Of a stretch of 64,000 nucleotides of DNA, positions 25,511 through 33,542 are shown piece by piece (the first letter of the stretch is position 1; each line of letters starts with the position of its first letter). The position numbers and the translations under genes are program-made. Under the pieces are notes generated by a model. That model was not told the DNA's origin and searched no databases. It saw nothing but the letters and a program-made list of their open reading frames with translations. The DNA is from Myxococcales bacterium (GTDB taxonomy: Bacteria > Myxococcota_A > Polyangia > Polyangiales > Ga0077539): the NCBI GenBank assembly GCA_016793325.1, contig JAEUKI010000079.1:85461-149460 (forward strand), written 5' to 3'.

Positions 25511-28141
25511 TCACCCCGTCGCGTCGCCGGCGGTCACCGATGCCTCTCGGTCGGACCGATGCGCCGTCGTGATCCACGGCACGCCCGAGCGCACGACGCG
25601 CGCGTCCGAACGCAGCCAGTATCGCTCCCCTTCGCGGCGCACGAGCGCGCCCCCGCCGAGCGCGCGGAGCTGCGCGACGGCGTTGTTCAGCCGATTCGAC
25701 GCAGCGGCGCGCTGAATTCGCTCGTTCGGCCAGAGCGCCTCGACGAGCTCGCGGTTCGTCCGGCCCGCCTCGCAGCCTGCTAGCTGCACGACGAGCTGAA
25801 ACGCGTTGCGACGCGCCGACCGTGTCAGCGACGCGCCGCCGGGCAACCTCGCCACGCCGAGCGCCTCGTCGATGCACACGCACGCGCACGACGGATCGCG
25901 CGCGCTCCACTCGATCGCCGTGCGCTCGCTCGGGGTGAGGTCCGCCCAATAGAGCGTCGCGGCGTGGCGAATCGGAAGGGACTCGAGCACGGACTCGCCG
26001 ATCGCTCGGCGCGCAGCGAGCCCCACCCACGCGGGCGCGAGCGCGCGCGCCAACGTCGAGCGGCTCGGCGCCGCAGCGTCTTGCTCGCGCTCTCCGCAGA
26101 GCCACGCCGCGTGCCCGAGAACGATCGTCGCCGCCATCCGATGCTCGGGCGAACCCACGAGCGACAGGACGCGCGCAGCCTCGTTTGCAGCCGCCGCGCT
26201 CGCGACGTGTTGTCCGGCGCGCGCGAGCAGCCGAGCCCGACGCGGAGCGATCAGCGCGGCCACGGTCGAAGCGTGCGTGGCTCCTTCGCGAAGCCCGCGA
26301 TCGAGCGCCGCGAGCGCCTCCGCGTAGCGGCCGCTCGCCTCGAAGACATCCGCGCGAAGCGCCGCGACATGCACCGCCGAGTACGCGTCGGGGCGAACCG
26401 CGAGAAGCGCCTCGACTCGCTCGAGTCCCGAGAGCGCCTCTGCGTAGCGACCGCGCGCGAAGTCCCCTTCGGCGCGATTCAGCCGCGCGTTGCGGAGCTG
26501 TTCGAGGTAGCCCGCGCGCTCGAGGAGGGCCTCGGCTTCGACGAATCGGCACTCGGCCTGATCCCACTGTCCTCGCTGCAGCGCGATCATCCCGAGGTGG
26601 CCGAGCGTCGTGCCCTCGGCGCCTCCCTCTCCGAGCGCTCGAAAGTGCGCCACCGCCTGCGATCCTGCCGCGGTGGCCGCCGCGTCGTCGCCGAGCATCG
26701 CGAGGCAGAGGCACATGTTCGTCGACGCCACCGCCTCGGCCTTGCGCGCGCCGAGCTTCGCAGCGAGCTCGCGCGCCGCCTCGTAGTGCGCGAGCGCCTC
26801 CGCCAGCCGCTCTTGCCAGTACGCGAGCGATCCCAGGCCGATCTCGCACTGCGCGTGCTCGTGGGCGTAGCCGACCGCGAGGTAGCCCTCTTGCGCGCGC
26901 AGCATCAGCGCGCGGGCTCGCTCGGCGTCGTCGAAGCGGCGGAGAAACGCTCGCTCGACGAGGCACGCGGAGGCCACGGGCAGCGAGACCGCATCGACGT
27001 CGATCCCGTCGAGCAGCGCCGCGACCTCGCGCCACTCGGTGCGGAGCCGGTGCGCGCGAGCGAGCTCGACGGCCACCGTGGCCCATAGCTCCGACCGCGG
27101 TTGCAGCTTGGACAGCGCGCCCTCGAGCCACGAGACGACGAGCCCCAGGCCCTCGTGGCGCTCGTACGCGAGGGCGAGCGCCACGCTGCACGTGACGAAG
27201 TCTGCGCACCGCGGAGCGTCGTGTACCTGAGCGCCCAGCGAGGCGGCCGCTGCCTCGAGCGACGAGCGCTCGGCGTCGATCGCGACGAGCGCGGCCGGGT
27301 CCCCGACGGTTCGCCACCGCTCGATCGCGTCGCGCGCCCGTCGCGCGCAACCGTGATCCACGCGTTCGATCTCTGCGCGAAGGGACCGAGAAAATGCAGG
27401 TTCGTCGAGCAACGCGAGCGCGGCCTCGAACCGAGCGACCCAGCCGACGCCATCGTCGAACACCATCGATCGATCGCGAAGCCCCGCGAGCGCGACGAGC
27501 GCCGAGCGTTGTCCGAGCGCGCGTTCGATCGCGTCGAGCTCGACGCTCGTGCTGGACGCGACGATCACAGCCATCGCCTCGAGTTCGTCCGTCGACAGCG
27601 CTTCGGTCGCGGGCCATCCGTGTCCGAGCAGCGGGTGCGTCGCGCGCTCGCCACGACGCACCGCGCGACGCGCGGCCTCGCACCGCGCGAGCAAGGCGCT
27701 CGGCGAGAGCACCCGCAGCAACGGCAAGGCGCTTCGAAGCCCGTCGGTCGACCGTTCGGCGGCGAGCGCGAGCGCGCGCAGCGTCGCCAAGCGATCACCG
27801 CCCTCGTGAGCGAGCGCCACGCCTTCACGAACGAGCGCGGCGTCGAGCCACTGAACGCACGCCTCGAGCGACGCAGGAGCGCACTCGACATAGGCCTCGG
27901 CCTCGAGCGCGAAGCGCGAGACCCAGCCGACGACGCACGGTCGCGCGTCGCGCGGGGCGCGGAGGGCCTCGCGCGCTTCGGACTGCGAACGCGCTTCGAT
28001 CGTGTCGCAAGGACGTTCGCGGGCGATCGCGGCGAGCAGCGAGGACACCTCGGCGCCGGGCGGCCCCCACACTAAGACGCGACGGTGTCCGTCGTCGACG
28101 CGCGCGAGCGCCTGTTCGAAGGCCGAAGGGGCGAGCGACAT
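25511..28141 (-). CDS. Large TPR regulator with degenerate P-loop and C-terminal winged helix
   Basis: 876 residues, cytoplasmic. The N-terminus has an ATPase-like start (VLVWGPPGAEVSSLLAAI, 22-39) in which the GK[ST] of a Walker A motif is missing. Residues 270-740 are TPR-like helix pairs (for example LAEALAHYEAARELAAKLGARKA, RYAEALSGLERVEALLA). The last ~110 residues (RRNAFQLVVQLAGCEAGRTNRELVEALWPN...GALVRREGERYWL) fit an OmpR/SARP-type winged helix with a recognition helix and beta wing. The whole resembles STAND/MalT-like transcriptional regulators, but ATP binding is doubtful. It diverges from the Cys-rich lipoprotein gene at 28357, a candidate target. Confidence 0.8.
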   Translation of the reverse strand: MSLAPSAFEQALARVDDGHRRVLVWGPPGAEVSSLLAAIARERPCDTIEARSQSEAREALRAPRDARPCVVGWVSRFALEAEAYVECAPASLEACVQWLDAALVREGVALAHEGGDRLATLRALALAAERSTDGLRSALPLLRVLSPSALLARCEAARRAVRRGERATHPLLGHGWPATEALSTDELEAMAVIVASSTSVELDAIERALGQRSALVALAGLRDRSMVFDDGVGWVARFEAALALLDEPAFSRSLRAEIERVDHGCARRARDAIERWRTVGDPAALVAIDAERSSLEAAAASLGAQVHDAPRCADFVTCSVALALAYERHEGLGLVVSWLEGALSKLQPRSELWATVAVELARAHRLRTEWREVAALLDGIDVDAVSLPVASACLVERAFLRRFDDAERARALMLRAQEGYLAVGYAHEHAQCEIGLGSLAYWQERLAEALAHYEAARELAAKLGARKAEAVASTNMCLCLAMLGDDAAATAAGSQAVAHFRALGEGGAEGTTLGHLGMIALQRGQWDQAECRFVEAEALLERAGYLEQLRNARLNRAEGDFARGRYAEALSGLERVEALLAVRPDAYSAVHVAALRADVFEASGRYAEALAALDRGLREGATHASTVAALIAPRRARLLARAGQHVASAAAANEAARVLSLVGSPEHRMAATIVLGHAAWLCGEREQDAAAPSRSTLARALAPAWVGLAARRAIGESVLESLPIRHAATLYWADLTPSERTAIEWSARDPSCACVCIDEALGVARLPGGASLTRSARRNAFQLVVQLAGCEAGRTNRELVEALWPNERIQRAAASNRLNNAVAQLRALGGGALVRREGERYWLRSDARVVRSGVPWITTAHRSDREASVTAGDATG

Positions 28142-28259
28142 GCGAGCGATGGGTTAGCCCAACGACGAACGATCGTCGAAGCCCCCAAAGGGCGGACGCG
28201 CGCGCCGTTGCGCACAGAAACGCGCGGCGCGACGGCGCGACCGACGCGGGTCGATCCTC

Positions 28260-28276
28260 GAATAAGAGTGAATAAG
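28260..28276. promoter_or_regulatory. GAATAAG direct repeat
   Basis: GAATAAG occurs at 28260 and 28270, exactly 10 bp apart, in an otherwise GC-rich divergent intergenic region between the large regulator (start 28141) and the lipoprotein gene (start 28357). One-helical-turn spacing is typical of an operator or activator site. No protein can be assigned. Confidence 0.35.
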
Positions 28277-28356
28277 GGCGGAGTAGCGAAGCGCGCGAAG
28301 CAGACCTCCGTACGAGCGACGACGGGCGAGTGCCTGTCGCGAAAAGGAGCGTCTCG

Positions 28357-28980
28357 ATGAGGTCGATGGCTGCAATGTGTTTCGGAGTGTTCGCGTCGTT
28401 CGTGTTGGCCGCGTGCGGGCCGGGGTCGAGTCGACCCGTCGGAACGTCGGCTTCGTCCGGCAACGGCGCGCCGTGCCAATCGCAGGGCGATTGCCCGAGC
28501 GGACAGACGTGCCTGACGGTCGGGGGCGTCTCCGCGTGCACGATTTCGTGCACCGCGTCTGCGACCGAATGCACGGGGTCCGCGAGCTGCGGCTCGTTCG
28601 GCTCGGTGTCTGCGTCGGTGTGTCGTCCGGCGACGATGAGCTCGTCGAGCGCGGACGCGAGCGCCGCCCCGCGCGCCGACGAGCAGCCGAAGGCCCCGTG
28701 CCGCGCCGACGCAGAGTGCGTTCGCCTGCAAGAGGGCTCGATTTGTGGGGCGTTTCGCGGCGAGCGAGCGTGCACGATCGCGTGCAGCGAGCGGTCGCAA
28801 TGCAACCCGCCCGCCGTGCAGGGAATCGTGACGAACTTCATGGACTGCGTGACCGACGAGGCCAACCCCGCGCGCCGCATCTGCGCGCCGGATCCCGCGT
28901 GCCTGCAGCCGAGCAACCCGTTCGCGTGCGTGACGTTTCCCATGATGCCGCCGAACCCGTTCGACGACGCGGGGTTCTGA
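28357..28980 (+). CDS. Cys-rich lipoprotein
   Basis: 207 residues. The ATG at 28357 is set by AAAAGGAG eight bases upstream; an in-frame ATG at 28330 is less likely. Signal peptide with lipobox VLAAC (Cys 20). The mature protein is Ser/Gly/Pro-rich at first and then carries many Cys in EGF- or disulfide-knot-like spacing (CQSQGDCPSGQTC, CTISC, CRADAEC, CTIAC), as in many myxobacterial lipoproteins with repeated x-C-x(4-6)-C-x(5)-C units. Likely surface exposed and disulfide bonded. Function unknown. Confidence 0.8.
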   Translation: MRSMAAMCFGVFASFVLAACGPGSSRPVGTSASSGNGAPCQSQGDCPSGQTCLTVGGVSACTISCTASATECTGSASCGSFGSVSASVCRPATMSSSSADASAAPRADEQPKAPCRADAECVRLQEGSICGAFRGERACTIACSERSQCNPPAVQGIVTNFMDCVTDEANPARRICAPDPACLQPSNPFACVTFPMMPPNPFDDAGF

Positions 28981-29287
28981 GAGGCGCCCGCTCACCGACC
29001 GTGCACTGTTGGTGATCCACCCTGTCAATATCCTCGTGAGCGCGCGAGGCGATCCGCGAGCGCCCCTGCGCCAAGCCTCCGAAACGGACGCACCATCGTC
29101 GTTGATTCGCGTCCGTTCTGGGAGAGATCGCGGGACGGAGGGCGGTGTATGCGACTCGACCCTCGACGCGTCCCCGAAGCCAACGTCGAGCCGCGGAAGC
29201 TGCAACCCCCACCGAAGCAGGTACGCGGTGCAGGTATCGGCGCTTCGCCGTCGATCGGTCGGCCAAAGGTTGATAGTTTTGGACTTC
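28981..29287. other. 307 bp intergenic, no gene seen
   Basis: An open plus-strand frame spans this stretch but shows no coding character before 29288. GTTGATAGTTTTGGAC just before the next gene is the only AT-leaning stretch and may belong to its promoter. No copy of R1 or R2. Confidence 0.4.
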
Positions 29288-30040
29288 ATGCGCATCTCGC
29301 TTCCGCGTCACGCGACGCGGCTTTTCGTCGCCGCGGCTCTGCTCGCTGCATGCTCTCCACCAAGCACGCCGCGCCCGGACGCGACCGCGGACACGCTCGT
29401 CGCCGACGATTCGCGCGCAGCGACCGACGCTGCGACGGACGACGGGACGACCTCCGTCGATGACGTTGCAGACGCCTCGGCGGCAGACGCGCAGGACGCG
29501 AGCGTCGATGCGCCCGTCGTCGATGCAGGCGTCGATGCGACCGTTGTCGACGCGGCTGTCGATGCCGCGGCTGACTCAGCACCCGACGCGAGCGACACAG
29601 GCGTCGACGCGCCGACGCTCGACGCGGGCGTCGACGCCCCCACGGATGCGCCTTCGGACGCGACGGAATCGGGAGCTGACGCGTCGGTGCCCGACGTCAC
29701 CGCGGATGCGTCCGTCGATGCGTCGAGCGATGCGCCCGCCGATGGTCCACGAAGCATCAGCCTCGTGCGCATCACGTGCGCGGTGGCGGTCGTTCCGAGG
29801 ATGACGGTGGAGTGGGCGTTTCCGTCGCCTACGACCGAGATTCTGCGTGGATTTCTCCAGCTCCCGAGCGGAACAGCCTACCGCACGGCTGCGCCGGACA
29901 TCGCCGCAGGCGTCGTCACCGCGACGCAATCGTTCACGCTCGCGTCTACGACGGACTTTGCTCGTGACTATCGGATCGAGTTGGCGACCGCGAGCACGGG
30001 CGCCGTCGTCGCGACCTTCGATCCTGTTCGCTGCCCTTGA
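29288..30040 (+). CDS. Lipoprotein with very long Asp-Ala-Val linker
   Basis: 250 residues from the ATG at 29288. Signal peptide with lipobox LAAC (Cys 22). More than half of the protein (about 30-155) is low-complexity VDA(x)VDAPxxDA repeats, highly acidic and probably extended. The last ~95 residues form a small beta domain (SISLVRITCAVAVVPRMTVEWAF...RDYRIELATASTGAVVATFDPVRC) with two Cys that may pair. The architecture, a lipid anchor on a long acidic stalk carrying a small head, is the same as in the FG-GAP and SBBP lipoproteins here. Confidence 0.8.
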   Translation: MRISLPRHATRLFVAAALLAACSPPSTPRPDATADTLVADDSRAATDAATDDGTTSVDDVADASAADAQDASVDAPVVDAGVDATVVDAAVDAAADSAPDASDTGVDAPTLDAGVDAPTDAPSDATESGADASVPDVTADASVDASSDAPADGPRSISLVRITCAVAVVPRMTVEWAFPSPTTEILRGFLQLPSGTAYRTAAPDIAAGVVTATQSFTLASTTDFARDYRIELATASTGAVVATFDPVRCP

Positions 30041-30098
30041 GCGTCGAGTTCCTCGACGCCGCGGGCGATCGCGTCGAGTCTCCAGGTCTGAACGCCGC

Positions 30099-30698
30099 TC
30101 ACGGTGGGCAGCTCGGCCCGTACTCGCGCTGACAAAACCCGCCGGGGTCGCACGAGCACCAGGAGCAACGCTGGGTCGGCGAGGGGCTGCCGCCGGGCAC
30201 GAATTGCCCGTCGTTTCTGAAACAGCCGGGCCTCGTGAAGGCATTGCAGCGCTCGGCCGTCTCGCAGCGAAATCCGACGGTGTCATCGCTGTGCGCGAAG
30301 CAGTCGCATGTGATGCAGCGGTCCGGTGAGGTCCATCGCTCTCCGAGGGCCACCGTCTCGCCGCCGGGCATTCGGCAGCGCCGATCGGGCGCGCGATGGT
30401 TGCAGCCCATGTTGAGCGGAGGCACGCACGTGCAGCCGCTCCCATCAGCGCTTTGGTAGTTCATAAACGGCCGTACGCGCGCGTTGTCTGGCGCGATGCA
30501 ATGGCGGTACAGCCCGTCGTCGCTCACGTCCGGCGCCGCCGCGCTGTCGCCCTGCGCGGGCGGCGCGTCGATCGAAGCGCTGTCGGTCGGGTTGTCGACC
30601 GCGCCGTCGAACTTCCTCGACTCCTGCGGCAAGCTCGAAGAGGCGCATCCCCCGAGCACGATCGCGATCCAGACGACCGTCGTGCGACGTGACTTCAT
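30099..30698 (-). CDS. Cys-rich lipoprotein (VWC-like)
   Basis: 199 residues with GGAG upstream of the ATG. Lipobox LGGC (Cys 18), a short acidic linker, then a Cys-rich region with patterns such as CTCVPPLNMGC, RCITCDCFAH, CSWCSCDPGGFC that resemble von Willebrand factor type C modules (CxxCxC). The mature part is probably a disulfide-bonded surface domain. The gene starts about 50 bp from repeat R1-C, which therefore lies within its upstream region. Confidence 0.8.
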   Translation of the reverse strand: MKSRRTTVVWIAIVLGGCASSSLPQESRKFDGAVDNPTDSASIDAPPAQGDSAAAPDVSDDGLYRHCIAPDNARVRPFMNYQSADGSGCTCVPPLNMGCNHRAPDRRCRMPGGETVALGERWTSPDRCITCDCFAHSDDTVGFRCETAERCNAFTRPGCFRNDGQFVPGGSPSPTQRCSWCSCDPGGFCQREYGPSCPP

Positions 30699-30745
30699 CG
30701 TTGATTCTCCGAAGCAAAGCGAAAGGTTGTCGACGATGCTAAACG

Positions 30746-30866
30746 ACGCCTCAATTGAACGTCGTAGAAATGAGCCGAGCGTCGGCCATCCACGAGACCG
30801 TTGAACTCGAGTCCAACCGCCACGAATGGATCGAGAAAAGTACGTCGATCGAATGAGTGGCGGTTT
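30746..30866 (+). repeat. R1-C, full copy of repeat R1
   Basis: Left end CTCAATTGAACGTCGTAG, middle AACCGCCACGAATGG and right end GATCGAATGAGTGGCGGTTT agree with copies A, B and D. The central segment (CCATCCACGAGACCGTTGAA) is longer than in A and B. It lies in the divergent intergenic region between genes starting at 30698 (minus) and 31084 (plus) and does not interrupt a gene. Confidence 0.85.
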
Positions 30867-31083
30867 CGCGATTCTCTGCTGACAATTCGCGAACGGAGCT
30901 CTCGTTGCGCGGGACCGGGAGCCAAGGGGCCCGGCATCGGCAACCCACAGCGATGATCGACAACGCGGACAGTTCGTCGCGATGCGTTGGGGACGATCTG
31001 CGACATGGGTTGTTATGCGATCTCCGTCAGAGCGAAGCGGCGCTGCCCGATACGACGTCGCACACGCCTCTCCCGAAAGAACG

Positions 31084-33369
31084 ATGACTCACATGCGTCG
31101 CACGTCTTGGTTTTTCGTTGGAATCGCCGTCACGAGCGGGTGCTTGGACACGCGCACTCCGCCCGCGGACGCAGCCGCGGACGCTGCGTTGGACGCCGCG
31201 CTAGACGCCACGGTGGACGCGACGGCCGATGCGATCACCGACGCGCTCGTGACCGAATCCGCGGCGGACACGACGGCGCTCTGCGGCGCTGGGCTCGCCG
31301 CCTGCGGCGGCGCGTGCGTCGATCTCGCGACGGACATGATGAATTGTGGCGCGTGCGGCGTGCGGTGCTCTGCGCCAAACGCGCGCGCCGCGTGCGACAT
31401 GGGCGCGTGCGTATTTCGCTGCGACGAAGGGTTTGCAGACTGTGATCGCGTCGCGAGCAACGGTTGCGAGGCTTCGCTCGGCGCGCCGACGACCTGCGGA
31501 TCCTGCGATCGACGCTGCGGCGGAGCGACGCCCAACTGTCAGTACGCGCCCGGCCGGCCGGGCATGTGCGTCGGCGGCTGCGCGATGGGCTTCGGTGACT
31601 GCGACAACAACGCGATGAACGGCTGCGAAACGCCGCTCATTTCGATGAATCACTGCGGCGCATGCGACCGACCGTGCCGCGCCCCGGCAAACGGCAGCGC
31701 CAACTGCATGGCCGGAGCGTGCGAGATCAGCTGCAATCCTGGCTACTACGCGAGCGGGACAGACTGCGTCGCAGTGCTTCCTCCGCGGCCGCTCGCGCCG
31801 ATCTCCGCGGGCTTCACGACGAGCACGCGACCCACGTTCACCTGGGTAAACCCTGCGGGAAACACCGGTGTCGAGGTGCTCGTGTGCCGCGATCGACGCA
31901 TGACGTCGGGCTGCGTTCGCAGCACGGTGATGGCGCGCTCGTATCGCCCGACCGCTCCGCTCGCGAGCGGCTGGTGGTTCTGGTCGCTCGGCGGTCTGCG
32001 CGGGACGATCGCGAGCGCGACGCGCAGCGCTGTGTGGCAGTTTCGCGTCCGAGCCAGCGATTCGCCGATCGATTCGAGCTACGGCTCGGTCGTCGATTTC
32101 GACGGCGACGGCTTCGCCGACGTGGTGACGGGCGCCCCCAACACCCCGATCGCCGGCGCGACGCACGCGGGCGCCGTGTACTTCTACGAGGGCAGCGCGA
32201 CGGGGCTCGCTGCAGATCCAGCACGAGAGTACGTAGGCGCTGCGACGGACCGACTCGGACTCTCGGTCGCCGCCGCAGGCGACATCAACGGTGATGGCTT
32301 CGCCGACGTGATGCTCGGCGCGCCGGAGGCGAGCTTTGCTACGGGCTACGTCGGCGTCGTGCTCGGAAACGCGCGCGGCCTGCCGTCGACGTTCTCGTCG
32401 ACCCTCAGGGGAGCGACGAGCAATCAGCGCTTCGGCTCGAGGATCGCAGCGATCGGCGACGTCAACGGCGATGGCTACGGCGATGTTGCCATCGCGTCGT
32501 CGCACGCGTCAGGCCCATCCGTGGTCGAGGTGTTTCTCGGAAGCGCGTCGGGCTCGTTGATCGCGCATCGCACGTACACGTTCGATCGCGCTCGCCTCAA
32601 CGCCGCATATTTGTGCCCGACCACGCTCGGCGATCTCAACCTCGACGGCTACTCGGACTTTGCCATCGCGAACCCTGGTGATCCAGGCGGGGGATCGTCG
32701 TACGGAACCATTCAGATCTTCTACGGAAGCGCGACCGGCGCCAGCGCGACCCCTGCGCAGACCATCGCGGGCGTCGTCGCGATGGAGGCGCCGGCCACGA
32801 CGCTGAGCTATGGCGATTTCAACGGGGACGGTCGCGTCGACTTGCTGGCAGGCAGCAATTTCGTTGACGAAGCTGGGCCGAATCGCGGCGGCGTCGTTCG
32901 CTTGTATCTCGCGACGGCGACAGGACTCCCGTCGACGCCGTCGCAAGAGCATCGTTCGGCCGACAGCGCCAACTTCGGCATCGTGGTGAGCGGCGGAGAT
33001 GTCGACAGCGACGGGTACGACGACGCCCTCATCGGCGCTCCGTTCACACGCTGCGGTGGAATCATCTTCTGCGGGGCTGTCGAACTCAGGCTCGGGAGCG
33101 CTGCGGGCATCGCAACGACTCCGCAACGCCGGATCGTGGGCAACGCGGTCGAGTATCTCGGAACGAGCGTCGGAGCGCGCGGTGACATCAACAACGATGG
33201 CTTCGCCGACGTGGTGTTCGGCGCGCCCAACGAGTCCTCCACCGCGATGGACAACGCAGGCGCCCTGCACGTCCATCATGGCTCGTCGACGGGAATCGCG
33301 GCCTCATTGACGACTTCTCGCTCGAACGGAGTCACGAACAGCGCGTTCGGTCACGCCGCCACCCTGTAG
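31084..33369 (+). CDS. FG-GAP beta-propeller lipoprotein with Cys-rich module
   Basis: 761 residues from the ATG at 31084. Lipobox TSGC (Cys 20), an Asp/Ala-rich linker (DAALDAALDATVDATAD), then a Cys-rich module with stigma-like units (GACVDLATDMMNCGACGVRC, NGCEASLGAPTTCGSCDRRC, NGCETPLISMNHCGACDRPC). A fibronectin-like segment follows (TSTRPTFTWVNPAGNTGVEVLVCRD), then about seven FG-GAP blades with Ca-binding loops (DFDGDGFAD, DINGDGFAD, DVNGDGYGD, DLNLDGYSD, DFNGDGRVD, DVDSDGYDD, DINNDGFAD). It ends cleanly at AFGHAATL, the natural closing strand. Surface adhesin or sensor role inferred. Confidence 0.85.
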   Translation: MTHMRRTSWFFVGIAVTSGCLDTRTPPADAAADAALDAALDATVDATADAITDALVTESAADTTALCGAGLAACGGACVDLATDMMNCGACGVRCSAPNARAACDMGACVFRCDEGFADCDRVASNGCEASLGAPTTCGSCDRRCGGATPNCQYAPGRPGMCVGGCAMGFGDCDNNAMNGCETPLISMNHCGACDRPCRAPANGSANCMAGACEISCNPGYYASGTDCVAVLPPRPLAPISAGFTTSTRPTFTWVNPAGNTGVEVLVCRDRRMTSGCVRSTVMARSYRPTAPLASGWWFWSLGGLRGTIASATRSAVWQFRVRASDSPIDSSYGSVVDFDGDGFADVVTGAPNTPIAGATHAGAVYFYEGSATGLAADPAREYVGAATDRLGLSVAAAGDINGDGFADVMLGAPEASFATGYVGVVLGNARGLPSTFSSTLRGATSNQRFGSRIAAIGDVNGDGYGDVAIASSHASGPSVVEVFLGSASGSLIAHRTYTFDRARLNAAYLCPTTLGDLNLDGYSDFAIANPGDPGGGSSYGTIQIFYGSATGASATPAQTIAGVVAMEAPATTLSYGDFNGDGRVDLLAGSNFVDEAGPNRGGVVRLYLATATGLPSTPSQEHRSADSANFGIVVSGGDVDSDGYDDALIGAPFTRCGGIIFCGAVELRLGSAAGIATTPQRRIVGNAVEYLGTSVGARGDINNDGFADVVFGAPNESSTAMDNAGALHVHHGSSTGIAASLTTSRSNGVTNSAFGHAATL

Positions 33370-33409
33370 TCGAGCGCGAGGCCCTCGAGGGCGGCGCATC
33401 TGCATAGGC

Positions 33410-33495
33410 GCGAGGGCGGGGACGAGGCGGTAACCAATCGCGGCGCCAACGGCTGACGCGTGCGCGAGAGACCGCCGTCGGATGTCCGATTCGCC
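33410..33495 (+). repeat. R2-a, partial R2 (3' half)
   Basis: GAGGGCGGGGACGAGGCGG, then CGGCGCCAACGGCTGACGCG and GAGACCGCCGTCGGATGTCCG follow the order of the 3' half of repeat R2. The 5' head (AACTCAGTTTCGCCTG) is missing. It lies directly upstream of the PLP enzyme gene. Confidence 0.65.
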
Positions 33496-33542
33496 TGCCC
33501 GATCCCACCGCCCGTCGCGCGCGGTATGTTCGCGCGACGCCC

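Noticed and set aside
25422..27683. Long minus-strand Arg-rich frame inside the large regulator gene
   Set aside because: A shifted frame of the regulator gene; the regulator frame has coherent TPR and winged-helix motifs.
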